In this document: positions 1-8,700 of the stretch, in pieces
Layout of the letters: each line of letters starts with the position of its first letter
How positions within the stretch are numbered: position 1 is the first letter of the stretch
Source: an uncultured bacterium
Lineage (GTDB): Bacteria; Patescibacteriota; Microgenomatia; UBA8517
Assembly: GCA_937928235.1 (NCBI GenBank)
Contig: CALEZE010000139.1
Span: 1-21,952, forward strand
Direction: 5' to 3'
Length of the DNA: 21,952 nucleotides
Translations under genes and position numbers: made by a program
The notes under the pieces: model-generated
What the model was told of the DNA's origin: nothing
The model's input: only the letters and a program-made list of their open reading frames with translations
The model's database searches: none

Positions 1-2
1 AC

Positions 3-1058
3 GACTTAGAAGAGGTGGGTGACACAAGCCATACCACCCTCTTTGAAATGCTTGGAAATTGGAGTCTTGGGGATTATTTTAAGGAAGAGGAAATCCCCTG
101 GCTGTGGGAATTCCTTACTAAGGAGCTGGGTCTACCCAAAGAACGACTTTACATAACTGTTTTTGAAGGAAGTGACGAGGTACCAAAAGACGAGGAGGCG
201 GTAGGAATTTGGAAAAGTCTTGGGATTCCGGAAGAGAAAATTTTTTATTACGGTGTTTCTGACAATTGGTGGAGCAGGTTTGGCGGACCGAGCCAAATGC
301 CCTCTGGCGAGATAGGGGGGCCAAGTACGGAAGTCTTCTATGAATTTGAATCAGTGGAACACGATCCGAGATTTGGGGAAAAGTGCCACCCCAACTGTGA
401 TTGTAGTAAGTTTTTAGAGATCGCAAACTCAGTCTTTATTCAATACAGAAAGAACAAGGACGGCGCGTTAGAGGAATTGCCACAGAAAAATGTAGATCAC
501 GGTGGTGGGCTTGTAAGTTTATTTGCCGCAACCAATGACGACCCAGATGTGTTTAAGACCGATATTTTTGATTTTATAATAAGAGGGATTGAAGAGAAGA
601 CCTCCAAAAAATACACAGACTACCCACATGAGTTTCGAGTAATTGCCGACCACATGAGGGCGGCGGGGAAAATTATAGAAAACGGTGTTGCGCCTTCCAA
701 CAAACTTCATGGCTATATACTCAGAAGACTAATAAGACGCTCAGCCGTAAAAATGAGGGGTCTTAAAGGAGGCCTTCAGGTGGCGGACCTTGATTTCGGG
801 TTTGAAGAAAAAACCGCGAAAGTAATTGAAGAAGAGGTAAAAAGGTTTATCCAAACTTTGGACAAAGGCCTTGAAATGGTAGGAACGGTTTCTCCCTTTG
901 ACCTTTTTCAGTCTTATGGTTTTCCACCTGAATTAACAGATGAACTTTTGAGAAAAGAAGGGAAAAGTCTCGATTGGGATGAGTTTGAAAAAGAGAAAGA
1001 GAAGCACAAAGAACTTTCAAAGCAGGGGTCAACTAAAAAATTTAAAAAAGAAAAGTAG
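3..1058 (+). CDS. alaS: Alanyl-tRNA synthetase, 3' part (5' end outside the window)
   Basis: This enzyme charges tRNA-Ala with alanine in the cytoplasm. The reading frame is open from base 3, and the residues before the first in-frame GTG (base 15) already match AlaRS (DLEEVGDTSHTTLFEMLGNW), so that GTG is an internal Val codon and the gene begins upstream. Visible class II signatures are FEMLGNW..GDYFK, GGPSTEVFYE, EI.N.VF.QY, VDHGGGL, and RVIADHMRA..HGYILRRLIRR of the tRNA-binding helical region. The protein ends about 30 residues after the YGFPPELT segment in a Lys-rich tail. It therefore lacks the editing domain with its zinc-binding His/Cys motifs and the C-Ala domain, unlike the roughly 870-aa standard enzyme. 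The motif 3 Arg expected after GxGLE is Ser here (GGGLVSL). Short AlaRS forms are, to my knowledge, found in some CPR bacteria. The stop is TAG, followed by a 40-bp gap. Confidence 0.93.
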   Translation, partial: DLEEVGDTSHTTLFEMLGNWSLGDYFKEEEIPWLWEFLTKELGLPKERLYITVFEGSDEVPKDEEAVGIWKSLGIPEEKIFYYGVSDNWWSRFGGPSQMPSGEIGGPSTEVFYEFESVEHDPRFGEKCHPNCDCSKFLEIANSVFIQYRKNKDGALEELPQKNVDHGGGLVSLFAATNDDPDVFKTDIFDFIIRGIEEKTSKKYTDYPHEFRVIADHMRAAGKIIENGVAPSNKLHGYILRRLIRRSAVKMRGLKGGLQVADLDFGFEEKTAKVIEEEVKRFIQTLDKGLEMVGTVSPFDLFQSYGFPPELTDELLRKEGKSLDWDEFEKEKEKHKELSKQGSTKKFKKEK

Positions 1059-1075
1059 GTTGATTCTGTGGGCAA

Positions 1076-1084
1076 TGTTAAAAT
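1076..1084 (+). promoter_or_regulatory. Extended -10 promoter element upstream of the surface-protein gene
   Basis: TGT-TAAAAT forms an extended -10 element in the 40-bp gap after alaS. Transcription would start near 1091, giving a leader of about 8 nt before the ATG at 1099. No good -35 lies at 16-18 bp spacing, and no Shine-Dalgarno sequence is seen. The same TGnTAAAAT form occurs before rpsL and tuf in this window. Confidence 0.45.
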
Positions 1085-1098
1085 AAAAGACTCCAACA

Positions 1099-3309
1099 AT
1101 GGATATAAAGTCGATACTTTCTAAAAAAGAGGAAAAAATACCTGAATATTTATGGTCAGTCATTATTGAACCCGATTGGGTTCAGGCTGGAGTATGGGCA
1201 ATAGTTGATGGTGAAACAGAAGTCATATCTGTCAGTGCACCTTTTGCATGGAAGGCTGATGACGAACTTGTTTCAACAGCAGATGCGGCCCTTTCTGCCG
1301 CTGTACAAGATTTGCCCGAAGATGCGTCGGATCCATCCAAAACGGTTTTTGGGGTATCTTCTACTTGGGTGGCAGAAGGACAAATACAGCCACAATATTT
1401 AGAGAAGCTGAAAAAACTTTGCGCTGAGCTTTCGTTAACCCCGAGTGGTTTCGTGGTCCTTCCCGAAGCAATAGCGCATTTTGTTAAGTCAAAAGAAGGA
1501 TCTCCGCTTAGTGCTATCTTGGTTGGTGTTTCAGAAGAAAACCTGGAAATATCCCTTTTTAGAAAAGGGAAACATGAGGGGTTTTCCCTTGTAGCGAGGA
1601 GTGTTTCTGTTGCCGACGATGTTCAGGAAGGGCTTGCTAGGTTTGTATCCGACGAAGACGCTCTTCCTTCACGGATATTGGTTTACGATGGCAAAGAAAC
1701 TGACTTGGAGGACATCAAACAGTCCCTCGTTGCTGTTGAGTGGCGAGAATTAGAATCGGTTAGTTTTCTTCACAACCCCAAGGTTGAGGTTTTCAAAACG
1801 GACGAAAAAATTCTCGCAACTTCTTTGGCTGGAGCTTCTGAGATGGCAGAGGTTTCAACTGTAAAAATGATTTCCGACGACAGAGAAGAGACAGTAGAAG
1901 AGATCGATGAGAATGTTGCTGCACCGGAAGGCGAAGTTACAGCAGAGGATGTGGGATTCGTAATAGGCGAAGATGTCGCCGACGACAGAGGAGGAGATTT
2001 ACCAGGGAAGGATGTTCAAGATGAGAAGCCGTTAGCAAGGGAAAAGGAGAGCGCCGCTCCGTTACAAGAAAAACCTATGGGCAAGAAAAGGGTTGGTCCT
2101 GTTGCGTTTCTAGATAAAATAAATACCGCCGTGTCGGGCGCTCTCACAAAAATAGCGAACATGAGATTTCCAAAAATCCAATCTAGAAACAGACTCACAA
2201 CAATTATTGCTGTTCTTGTCGTTTTACTGGCCGCGGGATTTTTCGCTTGGTGGTTTCTGCCTCGTGCCACTGTTACTGTCTATGTTTCCCCAAGAACGCT
2301 AAGCGACAGCCTGACTATTTTTGTGGATCCTGAAACGGGAAGTACTAATGTAGAGGAAAGGGTTCTACCCGGAGACACCATCTCAAAGACAGTGTCAGGA
2401 GACAAAACGGCTTCAACAACAGGGACAAGGACAGTTGGCGAAAGAGCAACAGGGACCGTGACTATATACAGAGTTGGCCCGAGAGTCACACTGCCAGCAG
2501 GGACAGATATAACAAGTCCTGGTGGACTGGGTTTCACTTTGAACGAAAGTACGACAGTTGCTAGCGGAAGCGCAACTTCTCCAGGAACTACTGATGCAAA
2601 TGTAACAGCAGAGGATATCGGTGCAGAGTACAATCTGGATTCCGGTTTAACTTTTTCAGTCGGGAATTACGGTGGAGAGCTTGAGGCTCAAAATGGTTCG
2701 TCTTTCTCTGGAGGCTCAAGTAGGGAAATATCAGCAGTTTCTGAAGAGGACCAAGAAAACCTATTAGCAGACCTAACGGAGGAATTGCTGTTGGGAGCTA
2801 CGGGCGACCTTCGGAGCCAAGCGTCGGGAGGCCAGTATTTTATTGAAGGTTCAGTAACTTCAGAGGTAGAAAGGGAAGATTATTCTGCAAGCCCGGGAGA
2901 TGAGGGAGACACTTTACGACTTTCCCTAGAACTTAGCGTTGTTGGAATTGTGGTGGATAGAGAAGCACTTTTCGAAATCGTATCCAGAGAACTTCAACAA
3001 GATGTGCCGGAAGGATATGTTCTAAGGGAATCCCAGGTGGAAATGGATTTTGAATTGGAAGACGAAGATGACGGTGTTTACGAATTAGCTGTTGATATAA
3101 AGGCTAACTTACTACCAGAACTTAACCCCGATGAGATAGCGGAGGAAATATCAGGTAAATACCAAAATGCAGCACTGGCGACACTAAACAAAGTACCAGG
3201 TTTCACTAGAGCTCAAATAAGTTTCAAACCGGGGAGGCTTCCTGGCTTTTTGAAAACACTCCCGCATGTTGCAAAAAGAATAGTCGTTGAGGTTGCTGCG
3301 GAAAGATGA
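1099..3309 (+). CDS. Membrane-anchored surface protein with baseplate-J-like region (736 aa)
   Basis: The function is not established. Residues 1-260 form a soluble region that I do not firmly recognise; its alternation of short strands and helices is loosely like a PilM/actin-like fold, but I see no clear nucleotide-binding motif. An acidic linker (about 265-330) follows. One strong membrane helix (about 367-387) precedes a beta-rich Thr/Ser/Gly region (about 390-560). This contains segments such as VTAEDIGAEYNL and FSGGSSREI, which resemble proteins annotated as baseplate J/gp47-like in CPR genomes. A mixed alpha/beta C-terminal part (about 560-736) follows. One helix in the middle would place the N-terminal part in the cytoplasm and the C-terminal part outside. 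The gene overlaps the sortase gene by 4 bp (ATGA), so the two are probably translated together and act in the envelope. Confidence 0.75.
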   Translation: MDIKSILSKKEEKIPEYLWSVIIEPDWVQAGVWAIVDGETEVISVSAPFAWKADDELVSTADAALSAAVQDLPEDASDPSKTVFGVSSTWVAEGQIQPQYLEKLKKLCAELSLTPSGFVVLPEAIAHFVKSKEGSPLSAILVGVSEENLEISLFRKGKHEGFSLVARSVSVADDVQEGLARFVSDEDALPSRILVYDGKETDLEDIKQSLVAVEWRELESVSFLHNPKVEVFKTDEKILATSLAGASEMAEVSTVKMISDDREETVEEIDENVAAPEGEVTAEDVGFVIGEDVADDRGGDLPGKDVQDEKPLAREKESAAPLQEKPMGKKRVGPVAFLDKINTAVSGALTKIANMRFPKIQSRNRLTTIIAVLVVLLAAGFFAWWFLPRATVTVYVSPRTLSDSLTIFVDPETGSTNVEERVLPGDTISKTVSGDKTASTTGTRTVGERATGTVTIYRVGPRVTLPAGTDITSPGGLGFTLNESTTVASGSATSPGTTDANVTAEDIGAEYNLDSGLTFSVGNYGGELEAQNGSSFSGGSSREISAVSEEDQENLLADLTEELLLGATGDLRSQASGGQYFIEGSVTSEVEREDYSASPGDEGDTLRLSLELSVVGIVVDREALFEIVSRELQQDVPEGYVLRESQVEMDFELEDEDDGVYELAVDIKANLLPELNPDEIAEEISGKYQNAALATLNKVPGFTRAQISFKPGRLPGFLKTLPHVAKRIVVEVAAER

Positions 3310-3995
3310 AGCACAAAACGATTTTAAGAGGGGTGGCAATTTTGGCTGGTTTTGCAGGGTTTTTGATTTTATCAACAACTCTTTACCCCATTCTTTCTTA
3401 CGAAAGTAGTTCCCGGCAAAAATACCCCAAGCTTATAAGTCCAGTTGCTGGAGTTAGCGATGTCGGTCCAACAATAGAGGCGACAGACTTTACCCGGGCA
3501 AGTAATTGGTTTGTGGGTGGGGCAGAAAGGCGAGATTTTTCTTCCTCTGCGGTTTCCCATTACACGCTATCAATTCCAGAGCTGGGTATTCAAAGCGCCT
3601 CGGTCGCAATAGGCGGGGAAGACCTGGCAGACAACTTAGTGCATTACCCAGGAACAGGGTTACCGGGGAAAGTTGGTAACTCGGTTATTTTTGGGCACTC
3701 GATTTTACCTCAATTTTATGACCCAAAAGACTACCTCGCTATTTTCTCAACCCTTCCGACACTAGAAGAAGGTGACTTGATAAAAATAAATTACGACGGT
3801 GTTGCTTACACTTACCAAGTTGAAAGCATGTTCGAAGTTCTGCCCACAGATCTCCAGGTTTTGGACCAGAACGCAAATGATTCATATATCTCTCTTATCA
3901 CATGTGTCCCGCCTGGCCACCCCTTAAAACCCAAGCGTCTAGTTGTTCGTGCAAAGATTGTTCCACCAAACGAAATAGGTTCGGTTATCAACTAA
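3306..3995 (+). CDS. Sortase family protein (229 aa)
   Basis: Sortases are membrane-anchored cysteine transpeptidases that cut a C-terminal sorting signal and join the protein to the envelope or to another protein. Residues 8-30 form an N-terminal signal anchor, and the catalytic barrel covers about 84-218. The catalytic triad is visible: His131 in GNSVIFGHS, Cys200 in SLITCVPPGHP and Arg211 in KPKRLVV. The length and the TCxPPG context fit the sortases common in CPR bacteria. The start overlaps the stop of the preceding surface-protein gene, which suggests that protein as a functional partner, although it shows no LPxTG signal. ruvX follows after 1 bp. The exact sortase class is not resolved. 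Confidence 0.88.
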   Translation: MKHKTILRGVAILAGFAGFLILSTTLYPILSYESSSRQKYPKLISPVAGVSDVGPTIEATDFTRASNWFVGGAERRDFSSSAVSHYTLSIPELGIQSASVAIGGEDLADNLVHYPGTGLPGKVGNSVIFGHSILPQFYDPKDYLAIFSTLPTLEEGDLIKINYDGVAYTYQVESMFEVLPTDLQVLDQNANDSYISLITCVPPGHPLKPKRLVVRAKIVPPNEIGSVIN

Positions 3996-3996
3996 A

Positions 3997-4392
3997 ATGA
4001 GCAGACTATTAGGAATAGATTATGGTAGAAAAAAACTGGGCCTTGCGCTGGCAGAGAGCGCAGCCTCTCTCGCAAGCCCGCTGAGTGTTTTGTTGGTTTC
4101 TAGCACCGAAGATGCAATATCAAAAATTGCGAATGTTGTTAAAGATGAGCAAATAGAAGAAATCGTGGTCGGGGTGTCGGAGAGTGTAATGGCGGAGGAG
4201 TCAAAAGCTTTTGGAGGCAGACTAAATAAAGAACTTTTACTGCCCGTTCATTTTTCAGACGAGACACTAACAACAGCGGAAGCTCAAGCTTTGTCTCTTG
4301 AAGCAGGAATGAGCAGGAAAAAAGCACGCGAGATGGAGGATGCTTTTGCAGCAACCCTCATTCTTCAAAATCATCTAGATTCCCTGGCTTGA
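3997..4392 (+). CDS. ruvX: RuvX/YqgF-type nuclease (putative Holliday junction resolvase or pre-16S rRNA nuclease)
   Basis: This is an RNase H-fold protein of the YqgF family, which is implicated in processing the 16S rRNA 5' end and also described as a putative Holliday junction resolvase. At 131 aa it has the usual size. The family motifs are in order: GIDYGRKKLGLALAES at the N terminus with Asp8, IVVGVSE near residue 56, SDETLTTAEAQ with Asp88/Glu89, and EDAFAATLILQ with Asp115. The middle motif is DETLT instead of the common DERLT; the acidic residues are kept. The ATG follows the sortase stop after 1 bp, so it is probably read in the same transcript. Confidence 0.9.
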   Translation: MSRLLGIDYGRKKLGLALAESAASLASPLSVLLVSSTEDAISKIANVVKDEQIEEIVVGVSESVMAEESKAFGGRLNKELLLPVHFSDETLTTAEAQALSLEAGMSRKKAREMEDAFAATLILQNHLDSLA

Positions 4393-4407
4393 TTTCTAAC
4401 TTTAGGT

Positions 4408-4413
4408 TATACT
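4408..4413 (+). promoter_or_regulatory. Possible -10 element of a leaderless promoter
   Basis: TATACT lies exactly 6 nt before the GTG start at 4420, so transcription would begin at the start codon. No convincing -35 is present at the right distance. The position matches the pattern at several other genes here, but the element alone is weak evidence. Confidence 0.3.
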
Positions 4414-4419
4414 TAAATC

Positions 4420-4620
4420 GTGCTCAAAAATGTCATAGCTCCAATTCAGGCCTGGCTTCTTAGTCAAGGGAAGTGTGTTGGTTGCGGGAAGCCTTTTGCA
4501 AACAAAAAGCATACCAAAAGACAAGATGGCACACAGAAAGTTGTTTGTACTTGCGGAAGGATTTTCATTCACGACCCAAAGACCAAAAACTACCGCAGAG
4601 CGCTTCTTGAAGAAGTTTAG
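4420..4620 (+). CDS. Small zinc-ribbon protein (66 aa), function unknown
   Basis: I recognise this as a small conserved type seen in CPR genomes but cannot assign a function. It has four cysteines as a zinc ribbon: Cys19 and Cys22 (CVGC), Cys43 and Cys45 (CTC). An amphipathic N-terminal helix (residues 3-15) and a basic C-terminal segment (HDPKTKNYRRALLEEV) frame the ribbon. The composition (Lys/Arg-rich with a metal knuckle) would suit binding to nucleic acid or the ribosome, which is inference only. The start is GTG, with no Shine-Dalgarno sequence. It lies between ruvX (27 bp before) and mltG (39-45 bp after). Confidence 0.75.
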   Translation: MLKNVIAPIQAWLLSQGKCVGCGKPFANKKHTKRQDGTQKVVCTCGRIFIHDPKTKNYRRALLEEV

Positions 4621-4629
4621 TAAGCAAGC

Positions 4630-4658
4630 TTGATAACTTTTCTCTAATCCTGGATACT
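4630..4658 (+). promoter_or_regulatory. Sigma70-type promoter for mltG, predicted leaderless
   Basis: TTGATA (4630-4635), a 17-bp spacer and GATACT (4653-4658). Transcription would start near 4665, directly at the second in-frame GTG (4666) of mltG. This favours 4666 over 4660 as the translation start. Confidence 0.6.
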
Positions 4659-4665
4659 AGTGTTC

Positions 4666-5655
4666 GTGAAGAAACTCTTGGTCCCAATCCTAATACTTTT
4701 AGTAGCCATCGTACTCGCTTTTGTCTGGTGGACAAAGGTGGTGACTCCTGTTTCAACTGACAGTGAACCCAAGAGGGTGGTTATAACCAAAGGAAGCTCA
4801 GCAGTTGAGATAGCAGATGATCTTTACGAAGCGGAGCTAATCAAGAGCCCGCTTGCTTTTAAGTTTTATGTACAACTAACTGGCCAAGCAAAAAAAATTC
4901 AGGCCGGAGCTTATGACCTTCCCTCAAATATTTCTTTGTACCAAATTGTTTCTCAACTTGTTAGTGGGCCGACACAGGTGTGGATCACGATCCCAGAAGG
5001 CCTAAGACGCGAAGAGATTGCAAACCGTTTTGTTACTGGCCTTGAAAAGGAAGGTGTGACTGCGGATGATTTTAGAGAGAGGTTTTTGGAACTGACTACT
5101 GGTGAGGAAGGATATCTTTTCCCGGATACATATCTTTTTGAGAGAAGCGCTAGCGCGGATTTGGTTGTTTCCACAATGCAAAATACTTTTGACAAAAAAA
5201 CGGCGGAGATTGCTGGCCCTGGAGGTGACTCGGGCCTTACATTTAGCGAGATTGTCATTCTTGCCTCAATAATTGAGCGAGAGACCCTTACAGGTGAGGA
5301 GAGACCAATAGTTGCCGGAATCCTTAAAAACAGATTGGATATTGGGATGGGCCTGCAAGCCGACGCCACAGTGCAATATGCGGCGGCGAATACAAGATGT
5401 GCAAGAGTAACGGAGTGTGAATGGTGGCGTCCCCCCACTGGGGCAGAACTTGCCACTAATTCCCCGTACAACACATATCGGTTTTCAGGACTTCCTCCAG
5501 CACCCGTTGCTAGTCCTGGACTAGCCGCTTTAAAAGCTGCCGCTGCACCCGCCGATACAGACTATTTTTACTACATCCATGATTCAACCGGACAAATCCA
5601 CTACGCCAGGACACTTGAAGAGCATAATGCAAATGTTGCAAGGTATTTGCGCTAG
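4666..5655 (+). CDS. mltG: Endolytic peptidoglycan transglycosylase MltG
   Basis: MltG (YceG family) is an inner-membrane lytic transglycosylase that cuts nascent glycan strands and is thought to end their elongation. Numbering runs from the first possible GTG (4660). It has one N-terminal membrane helix (about 6-24), a LysM-like domain (about 38-102), and the catalytic domain (about 105-331). The catalytic Glu206 lies in ASIIERET. Other family signatures are IPEGLRREEIA, GYLFPDTY, LQADATVQY and NSPYNTY...GLPPAPVASPG. I choose the GTG at 4666 (MKKLLVPI...) because the promoter places the transcript start there. A Cys-containing insertion (ANTRCARVTECEWW) sits between ATVQY and the NSPYNTY segment. 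At 329-331 aa the length is normal. Confidence 0.93.
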   Translation: MKKLLVPILILLVAIVLAFVWWTKVVTPVSTDSEPKRVVITKGSSAVEIADDLYEAELIKSPLAFKFYVQLTGQAKKIQAGAYDLPSNISLYQIVSQLVSGPTQVWITIPEGLRREEIANRFVTGLEKEGVTADDFRERFLELTTGEEGYLFPDTYLFERSASADLVVSTMQNTFDKKTAEIAGPGGDSGLTFSEIVILASIIERETLTGEERPIVAGILKNRLDIGMGLQADATVQYAAANTRCARVTECEWWRPPTGAELATNSPYNTYRFSGLPPAPVASPGLAALKAAAAPADTDYFYYIHDSTGQIHYARTLEEHNANVARYLR

Positions 5656-5668
5656 GCAAGGGAGAGGG

Positions 5669-5696
5669 TTGACAAAGACCCTTTTCTATATATAAT
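5669..5696 (+). promoter_or_regulatory. Consensus sigma70-type promoter of rpoBC
   Basis: TTGACA (5669-5674), a 16-bp spacer and TATAAT (5691-5696) are both perfect hexamers. Transcription would start near 5703, leaving a leader of about 80 nt before rpoB. It begins 13 bp after the mltG stop. Confidence 0.85.
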
Positions 5697-5727
5697 TCAT
5701 CTTAGGCGTACGTAATAGGTAGGCTGA

Positions 5728-5746
5728 TCCCGCGACGACCGCGGGA
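5728..5746 (+). promoter_or_regulatory. GC-rich hairpin in the rpoB leader
   Basis: TCCCGCG pairs perfectly with CGCGGGA around a 5-nt loop (ACGAC). It lies in the untranslated leader, about 25 nt after the predicted transcript start and 38 nt before the ATG. No T-run follows at once, so it is not a standard terminator. It may be a control or stability element. Confidence 0.5.
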
Positions 5747-5784
5747 ATTTCGGTTTTCGACAAAATTACAAACTCAATCTCAAA

Positions 5785-8700
5785 ATGGCTAAATCTACTC
5801 GCAAAAATTTCGGAAAAGAAGAAGGCAAGCTTCCCGAAATTGACCTCACCCTAGTTCAAAGAGAGTCTTGGAGCTGGTTTTTGAACGAAGCGATTAAGAC
5901 CGAGCTAACAGAGATTAACCCAATTGACGACTTTACTGGAAAAAACTGGCAATTAGTTTTGGAAAACCCCGAACTAGCCGATGCTCCAATAACCCCAAGA
6001 GTAGCAAGAGAAAAAGGTCTAACCTACTCTACACCTCTAAAAATTCAAGCAACACTAATAAGCAAGAAGACCAACAAGGAAGTTAAGCAAGAGGTCTTCT
6101 TAGGAGATATCCCGCAAATGACACCACGCGGGACTTTTATTATTAATGGGGTTGAAAGGGCCGTGATTAACCAACTAGTTAGGTCCCCTGGAGTTTATTT
6201 TTCCGGAGATCTTGACGCATCTTCTGGTCGCATGCTTTATGGGGCAGAAGTAAGACCGCTTCATGGTTCTTGGTTGGAGTTTGAAGTTTCAAGACACAAT
6301 GTAATAGCCGCTCGAATTGACAGGAGGAGAAAACTTGTCGCAACGGTGCTTTTGCGTGCCATGGGTGTTGAAACCGACAGGCAAATTATCGAGTTGTTTA
6401 AAGATGTAGATACAGGGAAAGAACACAAATACATTGCAGCAACTCTCGAGAAAGACCCAACCTCCAACAGAGAAGAAGCCTTGCTTGAAATTTACAGAAA
6501 AATGAGACCTGGCGAGCCTGCTGTATTGGAAAATGCAGAAGCTCTCTTTGAAGGCCTCTTTTTCGATGGTAGAAGGTACGACCTAGGGAAGGTTGGTAGG
6601 TACAAGATAAACAAGAGACTCTCTCTCAAACTTCCTAACGAAAAGTCGACAAGAATTCTTACCCAGCAAGACATGATTGCTACGCTTTCATATCTAATAA
6701 ATCTTCAAAATGGCGAAGGAAGAACAGACGACATTGACCACTTGTCAAACAGAAGACTAAGAAGAGTTGGGGAGCTTGTTGCGACAAACGCTTTTAGGAT
6801 TGGACTTTTGAGGCTAGAAAGAAGCGTGAAGGAAAAAATGAGCTTAATTTCTCCGGACGACAAACCACAACCGGCGAATCTTATTAACGCAAGACCACTA
6901 ATAGCAGCGCTCAATGAGTTTTTTAGATCAAATCAGTTGTCAACAATTCTGGACGACACAAACCCCCTTAGTGAAGTCGACAATTTAAGGAGGGTTTCAG
7001 TTTTGGGTTCTGGTGGAATAAACAGAGAAAGAGCATCCTTCTCCATAAGAGATGTCAACTCCTCTCAATACGGAAGGATAGACCCTGTTAGGACACCCGA
7101 AGGTCCGAATATCGGACTAGTCACCTATTTAGCACTTTATGCAAAAGTGAACGAATATGGTTTTATAGAGACACCTTATCGTAAGACAGAGAAAGTTAAG
7201 AAGAACGGAGAAACCAAAGTTAAGGTGACAGATGAGATTGTTTATCTTACTGCAGATGACGAGGAGGAGTACCACATCACACACGCCGGTGTCGAAACCG
7301 ATAGATATGGGTATATCACCCAAAAAAGAATTCCTTTCAGATACCAAGGATCTATCCAGGAAGGCTCTTCTGACTTAATTGATTTGGTTGATGTAACACA
7401 GCGCCAAGTAATCGGCACTTCTGCTTCTGTCATTCCTTTTCTTGCTCACGACGAAGGAAACAGGGCTTTGATGGGAAGCAACATGCAATGTCAGGCTGTG
7501 CCACTGGTTAGCCCAGACTCCCCGGTTGTTGGAACAGGTATGGAAGAGGTGGTTGCAGAAGGAATGGAAAGAGTTTTGAGAGCAAGAAATGCAGGTGTAG
7601 TTGAGTATGCTGATGCTGACAAGATAGAGATTAAGCTGGACAAGAAGGCGGAGAATTCTGAGGTGCACGAAGACATTGAATTGACAGATGGAGGCAAGAA
7701 AGAAATCTATTACCTTACTAAGTTTAAAAGAACAGCACATTCTACAAGCTATAACCAGAGGTTGATGGTAAAACAGGGCGACAAGGTCAAAAAGGGTGAC
7801 CTTCTTGCTGACGGACCAGCGGTGGATAACGGGGAGCTTGCATTGGGGAGAAATTTGGTTGTTGCTTACGCTTCTTTTGATGGGTACGGGTTTGAGGACG
7901 CTATCTTGGTTTCTCAGAGACTTGTTACCGATGACCTTTTGACCTCTATACACATTGAAGAATATGACGCTGAGGTTGTGGACACAAAGATTGGCCCCGA
8001 AGAACTCACAAGAGATATACCAAATGTTGCCGAAGCAGAACTCGCAAACTTGGCAGAGGATGGAATAGTTGTAGTTGGTGCAGAAGTTGGTCCGAACGAT
8101 ATCTTGGTAGGCAAAATCGCACCAAAAGGGGAAACAGAATTAACTTCTGAAGAAAGGTTGCTCCGAGCAATATTTGGAGAAAAAGCAAGAGAAGTAAGAG
8201 ACACTTCGCTTCGCGTTCCTCACGGAGAAAAAGGAATTGTGGTTGATGTAAAAATGCTGGACAGGGAAAAAGGTGACGAGCTAAGCCCCGGGGTACTTAA
8301 AAAGGTGGTTGTTAGGGTGGCGCAAATGAGAAAGATTACGGTTGGAGACAAGGTTGCTGGTAGGCATGGAAACAAGGGTGTTATTGCTAAGATCTTGCCC
8401 GTGGCAGACATGCCATATCTTGAAGACGGGACACCTGTTGATATTATTATCTCCCCGCTTTCTGTCTTGTCTCGTATGAACCTGGGCCAACTACTTGAGG
8501 CGCATTTCGGCTGGGCGCTTGCCAAGCAGGGTCAAAAAGGCGCTTTTCCAGCTTTTGATAAGGTCGACGAGACAGCACTTGAGAACGAACTCAAAAAGGC
8601 CGGACTTCCCGTGACAGGGAAGGCAAACTTGTTTGACGGAAGGACTGGTGAGCCCTTTAAAGAAAATACAGTTGTGGGTATAGGATATATCTTAAAACTC

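Noticed and set aside
15..17. GTG at 15 as the start of alaS
   Set aside because: Codons before it in the same frame already match AlaRS, and the missing N-terminal catalytic part must lie upstream; the gene is cut by the window edge.
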